The notes: a model not told the origin generated them from the sequence alone. Shown: positions 18,853 to 28,499, counted from the first letter of the stretch. The stretch: DNA of 64,000 bases from Oscillospiraceae bacterium (GCA_015066385.1 SVOJ01000010.1:1-64000); one strand, 5' to 3'. A program made the numbers and translations.

Positions 18853-20094
18853 TTATTTTGCATTCTGTTTTTTGAAGTACCGCATTATAAACAGCAACAG
18901 TCCGACGCCTAAAATCGGGAACACTGCAGTGCATAGCATGGCAACTTTCATACCGACCTCGTCGGGTGTCATGGCAAAACGAGTGCTCATATCTGCAGCA
19001 AAACTGCTGACTGCCACTTTATCCACAACAATACCCATTGCCTGCGGTGCTACAGAGGCACCGAAATCACCACCCGCCGCCATCAATGCATAAGCGGCAA
19101 CCCCGGGGTTGGGGAATTTTTCTTCCATCAGAATCAATGTTCCGGGCCAGAGCAGAGAGGTACAGAAGCCTGTCAGCACACACGCAATCAACGACACAAC
19201 CGCATTCGGGGAAAGCCCCGCCGTGAGATAGCAACAAACCGCACCTGCCATGCTGACAAGAAGTACCTTTGTGATGTTCTTTCCGTACTTTGCATACAGG
19301 GTTCTGCCAAGTCCCAGCAAAATCGCAAACAGGGCAAGACCTAAAATATCACCAACCGTTTTCGGTAGATGCAATGCTTTTTCGAGATAGCCGGAGATCC
19401 AGTTTGTCATGGTGTTTTCCGCCGCACTGCCAAGGAAAATGCACAGTACGCACAACAGCATACCGAAGCCCCATTTGCGTTTTGTTCCACCCTCACTTTG
19501 CGAAAGATCCATTTCGGGCAACGGTGAGGTGCAGTACAACACAAACGAAACGAGCGGCAGCAATGCCCAGAAAATGGTGAGATACATCCAGTTTTGTGTG
19601 CCGAAAATTTTCAGAAAAACGGTACTGACGGTTACCACAATGAGTACGCCGTAGGCATACAACGAATGCAGCATACTCATATCCCGTTCGGGATTGTCCG
19701 ACGGCAAAGCCGCAACAAGGGGACTGAGCAGCACCTCGCAGAGCCCCGCCGCAACCGAGAAAATAACCGTACCGATCACAAGACCGACATAGGCTTTATC
19801 GGGGAAAAAGGTAGGCACAAGCGCATAAATGAGCATACCTGCACTTGTCAGCAAGGGCATGGCTTTGATGGTTTTGTGGATGTTGAAATATTTTGTGAAG
19901 AAGGTAAAAATCAGGTCAATAATCAACTGCGTGCAGAAATTAGTAAGCACCAGTGTACCGAGCAAGGTGTAAGAAACACCGTACATCTCGCGGAAGGTCA
20001 CAAACAAAATCGGCGGCAGGCAAAAGATAGATGCCATTGCCACATATGTAAAATAGCAGGTGTACTTGGTTTTTTTAAAGTTTTGTGTTTTCAT
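18853..20094 (-). CDS. Major facilitator superfamily transporter
   Basis: 413 residues with about 12 predicted membrane helices and no soluble domain, a typical MFS porter. The half after residue 205 begins with a charged loop (QSEGGTKRKWG). I cannot name the substrate; the overall look is of an FucP/NarK-like sugar or metabolite porter. ATG 20094 directly abuts the stop of a 58-residue ORF, so the two are probably co-transcribed. The last codons and the stop lie in sequence resembling the repeat family at 47680-48064. Confidence 0.85.
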   Translation of the reverse strand: MKTQNFKKTKYTCYFTYVAMASIFCLPPILFVTFREMYGVSYTLLGTLVLTNFCTQLIIDLIFTFFTKYFNIHKTIKAMPLLTSAGMLIYALVPTFFPDKAYVGLVIGTVIFSVAAGLCEVLLSPLVAALPSDNPERDMSMLHSLYAYGVLIVVTVSTVFLKIFGTQNWMYLTIFWALLPLVSFVLYCTSPLPEMDLSQSEGGTKRKWGFGMLLCVLCIFLGSAAENTMTNWISGYLEKALHLPKTVGDILGLALFAILLGLGRTLYAKYGKNITKVLLVSMAGAVCCYLTAGLSPNAVVSLIACVLTGFCTSLLWPGTLILMEEKFPNPGVAAYALMAAGGDFGASVAPQAMGIVVDKVAVSSFAADMSTRFAMTPDEVGMKVAMLCTAVFPILGVGLLLFIMRYFKKQNAK

Positions 20095-20271
20095 TTATTC
20101 ATCCTCTTTCATCCTTAAATCCAAAAAAAACTGATTCAACCATACGGGAGCAATCGTATGATTCGCCGATTGTGGCAATGTTCTTTTACCGACACGGCGA
20201 TCCAGAATCGCCAACATTTCATACTCCAAGTATTTGCGCATCGCACTCCATGAAGCTAAGATCTTCGACAT
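20095..20271 (-). CDS. Small hypothetical protein (58 aa), possible remnant
   Basis: An ORF of 58 codons with a good AGGGGAGAAAA site before ATG 20271 and a stop that abuts the MFS start. It begins MSKILASWSAMRKYLEYEML and has no membrane helix. The SWSAMRKYLE stretch recalls the start of a larger clostridial family (SF0329-like) from memory, so this may be a shortened relative. Function unknown. Confidence 0.55.
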   Translation of the reverse strand: MSKILASWSAMRKYLEYEMLAILDRRVGKRTLPQSANHTIAPVWLNQFFLDLRMKEDE

Positions 20272-20295
20272 TTTTCTCCCCTTCTGCTTGCATTC

Positions 20296-21459
20296 TTACA
20301 GTTCTTCATCGGAAAACCTGAAATTCTCAATTCGGTTTGCAAAATGCCTGCGGAGTCTTGTTTTGATGTTTGCCGTTTCCGCCGCAGAAATACGCCGTCT
20401 TTTCGGATAATACCAAACAACATCGATCAATATCTCCATACTTTTCGTTTCCGGTTCCTCAAAGTATGGGAAAACCGTTACTTTCCCGTTTGAACTGATA
20501 TAAAGACTGCCGTCTTTTTCGACAACATCATTTTTACGCATCGAGCGTGCAGTCTGTTCATCCAACTCTTTTTTCTGCGTTGCTGAGGTTGTTAAACTTT
20601 TTACAAAATCAAACAAAGGGGTTTCCGGATCCACTGCAGGTTTTCTTGACAGATCGAAATGCGGATTATCTTTAACAGGCAAACGATTGTTGAAAACGAT
20701 CTTTCGAATCACATCAATAGCAAAATCTTTTGCCGTCTTTTTTATTACCCCGTCATTAAAACCGTCAAAATAACATTTTTTTGTATTCAGTTCAACAACA
20801 CACGGAACAATTGCAGTGTTTTCATATTTTGGTAATTTTCGCACAGATTGTAAAACCATAAAATCAGCACAAGCAGCAAGAATAATAACTGCTATCCCTT
20901 TGCAAATCGGTGCCTCTCTTTCCTTTTTCGTCAAGAAAACCGATGGCTTGCTGTATATTTTCAACTGCCCGACGATCTGCTCTGCATCATTTTTGATAGT
21001 GTTATATACTTCATCAGACAAGTGATCTGTTTTATATATCAAAGCTGTCCGTTCATAAGACGAATAAAAAACAGTAAGCGGATTGTATCTTTTGTATTGT
21101 ACTGCCAACAGTTGTACATCTGTTTCCGTACAACTGTTAACATCACAAAATCTGCCGTGTTTTTTTGCCCGGGAGAGGATATCATTTTCAATGTCCTGCA
21201 CAGATAAATTACCGTCCAAAACATACCACAATCGGTCTTTCTTCCAATTCTTGTATTTCGTAGTTACAAGGTCAACCATGAATATTATAAAATTCATTTT
21301 CATAAAATATACGATTGCAAAAACTCCAACAAGCATGCAAATGAAAAAAGCAATCGGTTTTAATGAAAACAATGTAAAGAACAAAAACACAGGAAGATAG
21401 ACCGGAAACCAAACGATTAAATTACACAGAAATGTATTCTTCAGTTTAATTCTTTTCAT
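20296..21459 (-). CDS. Membrane protein of unknown function
   Basis: 387 residues. Two hydrophobic helices near the N-terminus (about 10-30 and 33-55) are followed by a charged soluble part with no motif I recognise, including a third hydrophobic segment near 190-205 (GIAVIILAACADFMVLQ). The gene is visibly more AT-rich than its neighbours, which may mean transfer. It lies upstream of the small ORF/MFS pair with a 24-base gap, so co-transcription is possible. Confidence 0.7.
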   Translation of the reverse strand: MKRIKLKNTFLCNLIVWFPVYLPVFLFFTLFSLKPIAFFICMLVGVFAIVYFMKMNFIIFMVDLVTTKYKNWKKDRLWYVLDGNLSVQDIENDILSRAKKHGRFCDVNSCTETDVQLLAVQYKRYNPLTVFYSSYERTALIYKTDHLSDEVYNTIKNDAEQIVGQLKIYSKPSVFLTKKEREAPICKGIAVIILAACADFMVLQSVRKLPKYENTAIVPCVVELNTKKCYFDGFNDGVIKKTAKDFAIDVIRKIVFNNRLPVKDNPHFDLSRKPAVDPETPLFDFVKSLTTSATQKKELDEQTARSMRKNDVVEKDGSLYISSNGKVTVFPYFEEPETKSMEILIDVVWYYPKRRRISAAETANIKTRLRRHFANRIENFRFSDEEL

Positions 21460-21515
21460 ATAATACTGATCCTAAAAAGAGAGAAGCACAAAATGAACTT
21501 CTCCCTGTTTTCAAA

Positions 21516-22091
21516 TTAAAATATTTTCATCTTGACAACATCAACAAGTTCTTCGTCGCTGTTTTCAAGATAATGGATCATGGCATCGTCATCGTCAAAC
21601 ACCTTGTAAAGGTCGAGTGTTACTTCACGCATAAAGTTTTCTTTTACACTCTTATTGAGCATCGCAAGCATGGCATCGTAATAGCCGTTGACATTGTAAA
21701 TCGCAATGGGCTTTGCGTGTCTGCCCAATTGTTTGAGAGTCAGAATTTCAAAAAATTCTTCAAACGTGCCGATGCCGCCGGGGGCAATAATAAATCCGTC
21801 TGCACTGTCTTCCATAATTTGTTTGCGTTCACGCATGGTTTCGGTGGGCACAAACTCGGTGCAATGTTCAAACAATATACCGTCTACATTGAAAAAAGTC
21901 GGGGCAACGCCTTTAATATTGCCGCCTGCCTTATGAAACCCTCTTGCGGCGGCACCCATGACACCTTTTGCACCTGCTCCGAACACAAGCCCGTGCCCGC
22001 GTTTTGCAAGGGTTTCGCCAAGGTCTTCCACCCGTCTGAGATAAACGGGGTCGATTGCATCGCTGGATGCACCGTAAATACAAATATTCAT
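21516..22091 (-). CDS. LOG family protein (TIGR00730-type nucleotide phosphoribohydrolase)
   Basis: 191 residues, the normal family length. The signature PGGIGTFEEFFE (about 103-114) and the early GGxxGxMG-type block (GAGAKGVMGAAARG) are intact. LOG enzymes cleave cytokinin nucleotides or related nucleoside monophosphates; in bacteria the natural substrate is often unclear. It starts five bases after the EFR1 gene stop, so the two form an operon. Confidence 0.9.
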   Translation of the reverse strand: MNICIYGASSDAIDPVYLRRVEDLGETLAKRGHGLVFGAGAKGVMGAAARGFHKAGGNIKGVAPTFFNVDGILFEHCTEFVPTETMRERKQIMEDSADGFIIAPGGIGTFEEFFEILTLKQLGRHAKPIAIYNVNGYYDAMLAMLNKSVKENFMREVTLDLYKVFDDDDAMIHYLENSDEELVDVVKMKIF

Positions 22092-22095
22092 ACAA

Positions 22096-22872
22096 TCACT
22101 CCGATGATTTAGGTTTTAAAATAGGATGCACATAGCGTCCGCGTTTTTTGGTTTTGTCACCGTACTGAATATTGTGCACGGGACAGCGGTTGATACACGC
22201 TGTGCAATGCACGCATTCTGCCTTTACCCAGACAGGTTTGTAATCAACCATTTCGATTGCATTGACGGGGCAGACCTTTTCACACAATCCGCAACCGATG
22301 CAATCGTTATCCACCTTGAAAGAGGCGGTTTTGCGCATCATTCTGTAGGCAACCTGCATTCCTGCCGTCATGACCGTATCAGCCATAGTGTGTCCGACAC
22401 CCGGATTTTTACGGTCATTGATTTGCATAACTGCATAAACAAGGTCTGCCTCAGCCGCACCGAGCACATCGCGTGCTTTTTCCTCGGTCGAGGGGTCATA
22501 CATCATCACATAGTTGTCAGGCATTTTGACACCGAATGCAGCCGTCAGGGTGACATATCTTCTGTCCAAGGCACTCTGAAAAGCCTGCACACTGCCGCCC
22601 GCTTTCCCACCGTAAGTTACAAGTGCATAAACATACGGCACTTCATCACTTTGCAGACGGAATTTTCCAACAAACTCGGCAACAACACTCGGCATACCGC
22701 CGAAATAAACGGGAAATACAAAACCAACGGTTTCTTCCGGTTGCAGAACATATTCAAATTTCTTTTCACGCACGGCATCCGCCATGTTAATCAGAACATT
22801 TTCTCCCGTGTGTTCAGCCAGATATTTTGCGGCATACAGAGAGTTTCCGGTTCCTGAAAAATAAAAAATCAT
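22096..22872 (-). CDS. EFR1 family ferredoxin with flavodoxin-like N-terminus
   Basis: 258 residues. The N-terminal flavodoxin-like domain starts IFYFSGTGNSLYAAKYLA (FMN phosphate loop). The C-terminus has two 4Fe-4S motifs: CIGCGLCEKVCP (near 192-203) and CVHCTACINRCP (near 221-232). Such proteins probably shuttle electrons in anaerobes; the partner is not known. A GGAGG site precedes ATG 22872. Confidence 0.9.
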   Translation of the reverse strand: MIFYFSGTGNSLYAAKYLAEHTGENVLINMADAVREKKFEYVLQPEETVGFVFPVYFGGMPSVVAEFVGKFRLQSDEVPYVYALVTYGGKAGGSVQAFQSALDRRYVTLTAAFGVKMPDNYVMMYDPSTEEKARDVLGAAEADLVYAVMQINDRKNPGVGHTMADTVMTAGMQVAYRMMRKTASFKVDNDCIGCGLCEKVCPVNAIEMVDYKPVWVKAECVHCTACINRCPVHNIQYGDKTKKRGRYVHPILKPKSSE

Positions 22873-22905
22873 ACCATGCGCCTCCGTTTTTTGTCTTGGA
22901 TTTAT

Positions 22906-22934
22906 ATTTTATCACAGAAATACAAAAAATGCAA
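22906..22934 (-). promoter_or_regulatory. Promoter of the EFR1/LOG operon
   Basis: Reverse strand TTGCAT (22929-22934), 17-base spacer, TAAAAT (22906-22911). It is divergent from the HAD promoter 24 bases away. Confidence 0.68.
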
Positions 22935-22957
22935 CAACACCTTTTGTTTTCGGGCGG

Positions 22958-22986
22958 TTGACTTTTTGCCGCAAATACGATAAAAT
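22958..22986 (+). promoter_or_regulatory. Promoter of the HAD/phosphoesterase operon
   Basis: TTGACT (22958-22963), 17-base spacer, TAAAAT (22981-22986). Confidence 0.75.
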
Positions 22987-23019
22987 TGTAGAAAAGAATA
23001 ATATAAGAGGAACAAAAGA

Positions 23020-23700
23020 ATGATTAAAGCCGTTGTTTTTGATATGGATCACACCTTGTTTGACCGTTATGCAACTATCCGTGCCGTTATGCCCGCATTC
23101 TGCGAAACGTTTGACGTTGCGCTGTCGGTTGACGAAGCCGCTGACCTGCTTATCAAGTACGACAAAAAACTCAACATTTTCGGCTGGCCGATGGTGTTCA
23201 ACAAACTCAAATCCAAAGGCATGTTCAACACCGCGCCCCATTTTGCACAATATGCCGCCTTCCTGTATGAACATTTTTCGCAGACAAGCGTAGATTATCC
23301 GTTCACAATTCCGACTTTGCAAAAGTTGCGCGAAGACGGCTACAAAGTTGCCATGATCACCAACGGTGACAATGAAATTCAGGCGGCGAAAATCGACAAT
23401 CTCGGCTACACTCCTTACTTCGATGAGATTCTCATCAGCGGTGACTGCGATTATGAAAAGCCCGAACCCGAAATCTTCATTGAAATGGCAAAACGCCTCG
23501 ACATTCAGCCGCAGGAAATGGTATATGTCGGCGATCATCCCGTCAACGATGTGGACGGTGCAAGAAATGCAGGCTGCATTCCCGTTTGGGTCAAAACCTA
23601 CGGCGTGTGGATCGAAGACATTGAACCTGCTGCATACGAAGTGGATGATATTTCCTTTATTCCGGCCCTGCTTAAAAACTTAAAGAAAGAGGATAAATAA
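23020..23700 (+). CDS. HAD-superfamily hydrolase
   Basis: 226 residues with all four HAD motifs: DMDHT (8-12; nucleophile D8), MITNGD (motif II), the KPEPEIF lysine and GDHPVNDVDGA (motif IV). The helical cap after motif I fits a C1-type, YjjG-like nucleotide phosphatase. The substrate is not determined. It ends one base before the phosphoesterase start, so the two are co-translated from one message. Confidence 0.9.
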   Translation: MIKAVVFDMDHTLFDRYATIRAVMPAFCETFDVALSVDEAADLLIKYDKKLNIFGWPMVFNKLKSKGMFNTAPHFAQYAAFLYEHFSQTSVDYPFTIPTLQKLREDGYKVAMITNGDNEIQAAKIDNLGYTPYFDEILISGDCDYEKPEPEIFIEMAKRLDIQPQEMVYVGDHPVNDVDGARNAGCIPVWVKTYGVWIEDIEPAAYEVDDISFIPALLKNLKKEDK

Positions 23701-23701
23701 A

Positions 23702-25318
23702 ATGAAGTTTACCGTTCTTTCCGATATTCATTACATATCGCGCCGCAGAATGTTTCCCGGGACACCCGAAGATGTACTTATGCATCCTGCCGCCACCGAA
23801 ACAGCCTTACGGATGGCTTCGGAAGTGGAAGAATCCGATGTGATCCTCATTACAGGTGATCTGACCGACGAGGGTGACCTTTGGAGCCATGAAGACCTGA
23901 TCGAGATTTTTAAAGATCTGCAGAAAAAAGGAAAACGTGTTTTTGTGACCACCGCAACCCACGATTTCCATCACCATCGTGCCTACACCCGTTGCTATAA
24001 TGATACGAAAGTAAAATACAAATCCGAACCCTGGCATACCCCTTATTTTGATCCCGACACAGCTGACTACCGAAAACTTGTCAGAGATGAATACGCATGG
24101 CTGGATGACAAATCCATTACACCGCAGTTGGTTCGCTGTGCTACTCCCGCTGAATTGTGGGATCTGTATGCGGATTTCGGAAGAAATCAGGCATTTTCCG
24201 TCTGCGATGAAGCATATTCTTATTGTGTGGAGCTGGACGAGCAAACCTGGTGCATCATGCTCAACGACAATTTCCGCAACATTGAAGCGCGGCACAATGA
24301 AAGTGTCACCTACCCCGCCGCCTGTCTGCGCTGGATTCGTGAACTTGTTGTGAAAGCGCAAGCGGAAGATAAATTCATTTTTGCCTGCACACATCATCCT
24401 CTTGTTCCGCCCGTTCCCGCCTATCGCATTGGCGCAGACAACCGCAATATGCGCGAATCGCAGGTCGGACATCTGCTCGCTGATCTCGGCATTCAACTTG
24501 TTTTTTCGGGACACACCCATTTTGCGGATGTGGGATTCATGGAATCAGACAGCGGCAATCTGCTGTGCGACATCAGCACACCGTCCGTGTGGCATTATCC
24601 GCCGCAATTTAATGTGGTTACTTTGGACGGACAAAATCATACTGTGGCTTTTGACAGTATGGAAATCGAAAAAGTGGATGGCTTTGACCTCAGAGAAAAA
24701 TCATTCAAGGCATATATCCGTGAGAATTTTGAAGCAGACTATCGCAACAAATTCAAAAACCTGCCCTCTTCGCTGAACAAAATCTTGTTGTCCGCGCAGG
24801 TCAAACACGTGTATCCCTTGTTCAAAATGAACTGCAAACTGACGAAGGAAGAATATGAGCAGATTCAGCATCGGTACATCTTTGATATTATCATGGATCT
24901 TGTTCATAATATGCTCGGCGGCGACGGAAGTTTCACCCCTGATACCCCGATGTATAAATTTATGATGAGTGCAAGTGCATTCCTGGACAGTATTATCGAC
25001 ACACAACCTTTCAAAAATATCAAAAAAGATCTTTTGAAAGGATACACTGTCAGCGAAGTGATTGAACCGATGCTGTTCAACAATTTTGTTCCCGACAACA
25101 ATGCATCCGTCTTTGATTTTACAAAAAAACCGACAGCACGGGTAATACCTCCTGTTTATAAATCCCATGCAGGTGAAATTCTGATGATTCTTTTAAGTAT
25201 TCTGGTCTTGCCACTGGCAAAACTCATACCTTTTGCCGCGGTTGCAGCCCTGCCGGCGATGACGATCCGTAAATGGAAGCAACAGAAAAAACATAACGTG
25301 CTTCCGGAACGCTACTGA
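23702..25318 (+). CDS. Metallophosphoesterase with C-terminal membrane segment
   Basis: 538 residues. The calcineurin-like domain (about 1-320) shows SDIHY, GDLTDEGD, TATHDFHHH in place of the usual GNHD, THHPLVPP and SGHTHFAD, so metal ligands are present with a variant GNHD block. A long tail ends in a hydrophobic segment (about 490-520) and a basic end, so it may sit on the membrane facing the cytoplasm since no signal peptide is seen. Substrate unknown. Confidence 0.87.
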   Translation: MKFTVLSDIHYISRRRMFPGTPEDVLMHPAATETALRMASEVEESDVILITGDLTDEGDLWSHEDLIEIFKDLQKKGKRVFVTTATHDFHHHRAYTRCYNDTKVKYKSEPWHTPYFDPDTADYRKLVRDEYAWLDDKSITPQLVRCATPAELWDLYADFGRNQAFSVCDEAYSYCVELDEQTWCIMLNDNFRNIEARHNESVTYPAACLRWIRELVVKAQAEDKFIFACTHHPLVPPVPAYRIGADNRNMRESQVGHLLADLGIQLVFSGHTHFADVGFMESDSGNLLCDISTPSVWHYPPQFNVVTLDGQNHTVAFDSMEIEKVDGFDLREKSFKAYIRENFEADYRNKFKNLPSSLNKILLSAQVKHVYPLFKMNCKLTKEEYEQIQHRYIFDIIMDLVHNMLGGDGSFTPDTPMYKFMMSASAFLDSIIDTQPFKNIKKDLLKGYTVSEVIEPMLFNNFVPDNNASVFDFTKKPTARVIPPVYKSHAGEILMILLSILVLPLAKLIPFAAVAALPAMTIRKWKQQKKHNVLPERY

Positions 25319-25348
25319 CAATCGTGAACATTTTGTAAACAACTGCTT

Positions 25349-25377
25349 CATTTAATATAATATCTTCATATTAAATG
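25349..25377. repeat. AT-rich perfect inverted repeat after the phosphoesterase gene
   Basis: CATTTAATAT (25349-25358) and ATATTAAATG (25368-25377) form a 10-bp stem with a 9-base loop. It could be a weak terminator or an operator; the sequence does not decide. Confidence 0.55.
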
Positions 25378-25418
25378 ATATATCATGTTTAATTCTGTAA
25401 TTTCAAAAAAATAAACTC

Positions 25419-25447
25419 TTGTATTTTTTTACAGAACATGCTATAAT
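25419..25447 (+). promoter_or_regulatory. Orphan sigma-A promoter
   Basis: TTGTAT (25419-25424), 17-base spacer, TATAAT (25442-25447). No ORF follows on this strand before a strong terminator at 25511-25553. Confidence 0.72.
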
Positions 25448-25453
25448 CGTTTA

Positions 25454-25553
25454 AGATAATACTGCGGTGTTGTCTGCTTACTTCACATTTGACGATCAAA
25501 CGCTATAAAAACGACAGCGGCAGAGGACTTGTCCCTGCCGCTGTCGTTTTTTA
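25454..25553 (+). ncRNA. Candidate small RNA of about 100 nt, unknown class
   Basis: A consensus-like promoter and a perfect 13-bp GC-rich terminator bracket about 55 unique bases with no ORF and no ribosome site. The transcript would be about 100 nt. I do not recognise the class. The region lies between two convergent units, so the alternative is a terminator for read-through from the phosphoesterase gene plus a chance promoter. Confidence 0.5.
25511..25553 (+). terminator. Strong terminator of the candidate small RNA
   Basis: ACGACAGCGGCAG (25511-25523) pairs perfectly with 25535-25547, the inner loop can pair further (GGAC with GTCC), and T residues follow. Confidence 0.92.
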
Positions 25554-25563
25554 TTTTGTAAAA

Positions 25564-25596
25564 CTAAAAAACCGAAGTGCTTTTCAGCACTTCGGT
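25564..25596 (-). terminator. Terminator of the ribosomal protein operon
   Basis: An 11-bp stem (25571-25581 with 25586-25596) is followed on the reverse strand by a U run, 14 bases after the rplQ stop. Confidence 0.9.
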
Positions 25597-25609
25597 AAAA
25601 TGATAGAAT

Positions 25610-25951
25610 TCAGATGAGCTCGATGATGCACATCTCTGCTGCATCGCCGCGACGGGGACCCGTCTTGGTGATGCGGCAATAGCCACCGTTTCTGCCATCG
25701 TATTTGGGTGCGATTTCGTCAAACAGCTTCTTGACGACGTCTTCCTTGGTGATGTAAGCCAAAGCCTGACGTTTATTGTGAAGCGTATTCTCCTTGCCGA
25801 GGGTAATCATTTTCTCGGTCATGGAGCGGACTTCTTTCGCTCTTGTTACGGTGGTTTCAATTCTGCCGTTTTCCAAAAGGTAAGTTACCATAGCTCTCAT
25901 CATCGCTCTGCGGTGATCGGTAGTTCTGCCGAGCTTTCTGGTTCCGGGCAT
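25610..25951 (-). CDS. rplQ: 50S ribosomal protein L17
   Basis: 113 residues, full length for L17. The start [20 protein letters not shown] is diagnostic. It is the last gene of the 31-gene operon, after rpoA, and is followed by a terminator. L17 lies near the peptide exit region of the large subunit. Confidence 0.98.
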   Translation of the reverse strand: MPGTRKLGRTTDHRRAMMRAMVTYLLENGRIETTVTRAKEVRSMTEKMITLGKENTLHNKRQALAYITKEDVVKKLFDEIAPKYDGRNGGYCRITKTGPRRGDAAEMCIIELI

Positions 25952-25992
25952 TTAAAATCACTCCTTACATTAACTGATAAATGATAGTCGGC

Positions 25993-26943
25993 TTATTCGT
26001 CTTCTTTGCGAAGAGACAGACCGTAGGACGCGAGTTTTGCAATGACTTCGTCCAGGGACTTACGTCCGAGGTTACGAACTTTCATCATTTCGTCTTCGGT
26101 CTTTTCGATCAGGTCGCCGACCTTGTGGATGTTCGCTCTCTTCAGACAGTTGAAGGAACGAACCGAAAGGTCAAGCTCCTCAACAGTCATCTCAAGGGTC
26201 TGTTTGTTGCCGGTTTCGTCCTTAACAACCATAATCTCTGCATTGCTTGCCTCGTCGGACAAATTAACGAAGAGATTGAGATGTTCGTTGAGAATCTTGG
26301 CTGCGAACGATACTGCATCTTTTGCAGAAATAGTTCCGTTGGTCCACACTTCGAGAGAAAGTTTGTCGTAGTCGGTGATGTTGCCGACACGAGTATTCTC
26401 GACAATGTAGTTAACACGCTGCACGGGCGTGTAGATGGAGTCAATTGCAATCACACCGATGGGCGGTTCAAGCATAGCCTTATTGCGGTCAGCAGAAACA
26501 TAGCCTCTGCCCGCATCAGCAGTAAGCTCCATGCGCACATGTGCATCGCTGTTGAGAGTAGCAATATGCTGTTCGGGATTGAGGATTTCAACCTCGGAAT
26601 CAGCTTGAATATCGCCTGCTGTAATTTCGCCTGCGCCGTTGCAATCAATATACATGGTCTTGGGACCGTTTCCGTAGATCTTCAGGATAACACCTTTCAG
26701 ATTCAGAACGATTTCCGTCATGTCTTCCTTTACGCCTTCGATGGTGCTGAATTCATGCAGCACACCGTCAACCTTAACGGAAGTGATTGCATAGCCCTGC
26801 AGGGACGAAAGCAATACGCGACGAAGACTGTTGCCCAGAGTTGTGCCGTAGCCTCTTTCCAGGGGTTCAAGTACAAACTTGCCGTAAATGCCGTCTGCAC
26901 TCAGATCAACAGTTTCAATTTTGGGCTTCTCAATACCTATCAT
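25993..26943 (-). CDS. rpoA: RNA polymerase alpha subunit
   Basis: 316 residues: N-terminal assembly domain (about 1-230, with [18 protein letters not shown] near 28-45) and C-terminal domain (about 245-316) with the helix-hairpin-helix block [11 protein letters not shown] that binds UP-element DNA. Full length. It sits between rpsD and rplQ, the normal alpha-operon order. Confidence 0.98.
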   Translation of the reverse strand: MIGIEKPKIETVDLSADGIYGKFVLEPLERGYGTTLGNSLRRVLLSSLQGYAITSVKVDGVLHEFSTIEGVKEDMTEIVLNLKGVILKIYGNGPKTMYIDCNGAGEITAGDIQADSEVEILNPEQHIATLNSDAHVRMELTADAGRGYVSADRNKAMLEPPIGVIAIDSIYTPVQRVNYIVENTRVGNITDYDKLSLEVWTNGTISAKDAVSFAAKILNEHLNLFVNLSDEASNAEIMVVKDETGNKQTLEMTVEELDLSVRSFNCLKRANIHKVGDLIEKTEDEMMKVRNLGRKSLDEVIAKLASYGLSLRKEDE

Positions 26944-27024
26944 TCAAAACCCTCCTAAAAGTAATCAGGCCAAAGCCTGTGGGAAATACTGAAAATGTAT
27001 TTCCCGGCAAAGGTATATCGAATC

Positions 27025-27651
27025 TTACTTCGAATAGAACTCAACGATCAGGTGCTCTTCAACGGGGCACAGGATCTGTTCACGTTCGGGAAGATTGACG
27101 ACTTTTGCAGAACGGTTTTCGCCGTCAGATTCCAGCCATGCGGGAACAGGACGGGAAGCATTTGCTTCAAAAATAGCAACAAACTTGTCGCTTTCAAGGC
27201 TCTTGTTACGGACGGAGATCACTTCGCCTGCTCTGCAAAGGTAGGACGGGATGTCCACACGCTTGCCGTTAACGCAGAAATGACCATGGGTAACAAGCTG
27301 TCTGGCTTCTGCACGGGAGTTTGCCCAACCGAGCAGATAAACGACGTTATCAAGACGGCTTTCGCAAACCTTGAGAAGGTTTTCACCGGTCATGCCGGGC
27401 ATCTTAACTGCCATTTCATAATATTTGCTGAACTGCACTTCATTGACACCGTAGTATCTTCTTGCAGTCTGCTTTGCACGAAGCTGAGTGCCGTATTCGG
27501 ACTGCTTTTTGCGGCTCTGGCCATGCTGGCCGGGAGCGTATGCACGGCGTTCAATGGCGCACTTATTGGTGTAGCATCTGTCGCCCTTCAAAAAGAGCTT
27601 CTTGCCTTCGCGGCGGCACAATTTACATACCGCGCCGGTATATCTTGCCAT
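27025..27651 (-). CDS. rpsD: 30S ribosomal protein S4, zinc-binding form
   Basis: 208 residues. The N-terminus holds cysteines (CKLC ... CYTNKC within residues 9-31), the zinc-binding C+ type of S4. The S4 RNA-binding domain with [23 protein letters not shown] follows. In many firmicutes rpsD stands alone; here it is inside the alpha operon. S4 nucleates 30S assembly and can repress its own operon in other bacteria. Confidence 0.98.
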   Translation of the reverse strand: MARYTGAVCKLCRREGKKLFLKGDRCYTNKCAIERRAYAPGQHGQSRKKQSEYGTQLRAKQTARRYYGVNEVQFSKYYEMAVKMPGMTGENLLKVCESRLDNVVYLLGWANSRAEARQLVTHGHFCVNGKRVDIPSYLCRAGEVISVRNKSLESDKFVAIFEANASRPVPAWLESDGENRSAKVVNLPEREQILCPVEEHLIVEFYSK

Positions 27652-27669
27652 ATCTGTGACACCTCCTGA

Positions 27670-28074
27670 TTATACACGTCTTCTTTTGGGCGGACGGCAG
27701 CCGTTGTGGGGGATGGGTGTAACATCCTTGATCATGCTGACGTCGAGGCCTGCAGTCTGAAGTGCTCTGATAGCAGCTTCACGTCCCTGGCCGGGGCCCT
27801 TGACATAAACTTCAACAGTCTTCATACCGTGCTCAATGGCAGCCTTAGCAGCGGTTTCAGCAGCGGTCTGTGCAGCGAAGGGAGTGCTCTTTCTGGAGCC
27901 TCTGAAGCCCATTTCGCCTGCGCTTGCCCAAGAAACAGCATTGCCCTGGGTATCGGTAATGGTGACGATGGTGTTGTTGAAGGTGGATTGAATATGAGCT
28001 GCACCACGGTCAATATTCTTGCGCTCGCGGCGTTTGCGGGTTGCGCCTTTCTTGGCGACGGCTTTGGTAGCCAT
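27670..28074 (-). CDS. rpsK: 30S ribosomal protein S11
   Basis: 134 residues with the family core [15 protein letters not shown] and the C-terminal [11 protein letters not shown], which ends nearly all bacterial S11 proteins. The N-terminal 20 residues are basic and rich in Ala and Lys. S11 forms part of the mRNA exit (platform) region. Confidence 0.98.
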   Translation of the reverse strand: MATKAVAKKGATRKRRERKNIDRGAAHIQSTFNNTIVTITDTQGNAVSWASAGEMGFRGSRKSTPFAAQTAAETAAKAAIEHGMKTVEVYVKGPGQGREAAIRALQTAGLDVSMIKDVTPIPHNGCRPPKRRRV

Positions 28075-28086
28075 ACTGTATCCTCC

Positions 28087-28455
28087 TTATTTCTTCTTGT
28101 TAGCGATTGTCTTCTTCGGGCCCTTACGAGTACGGGCATTCGTCTTGGAACGCTGACCTCTTACGGGCAGGCCTTTACGATGACGGACACCGCGATAGCA
28201 GCCGATTTCGATCAATCTCTTGATTTCAAGTGCGGTTTCTCTGCGAAGATCACCTTCGACCTTAACATTGTGGTCGATGTATTCACGCAGTTTGGAAACG
28301 TCGTCTTCGGTAAGATCACGAACTCTGATGTCGGGATCTACTCCGGTTTCTTTAAGAATGTCGCTTGCGGTTTTACGACCGATGCCATAGATGTAAGTGA
28401 GACCGATTTCGATTCTCTTATCTCTGGGAAGGTCTACGCCTGAAATACGCGCCAT
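28087..28455 (-). CDS. rpsM: 30S ribosomal protein S13
   Basis: 122 residues, starting [25 protein letters not shown] and ending in the basic [15 protein letters not shown] tail that reaches between the P- and A-site tRNAs. Full length. It opens the alpha-operon part after rpmJ. Confidence 0.98.
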   Translation of the reverse strand: MARISGVDLPRDKRIEIGLTYIYGIGRKTASDILKETGVDPDIRVRDLTEDDVSKLREYIDHNVKVEGDLRRETALEIKRLIEIGCYRGVRHRKGLPVRGQRSKTNARTRKGPKKTIANKKK

Positions 28456-28499
28456 TTGTCAGTTGCACCTCCATTTAGGTTTTTACACAGGGTCTATTT

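Noticed and set aside
18658-18912. 84-codon forward frame through the REP-like repeats
   Set aside because: Crosses both palindromes and the 3' end of the MFS gene and has no ribosome site.
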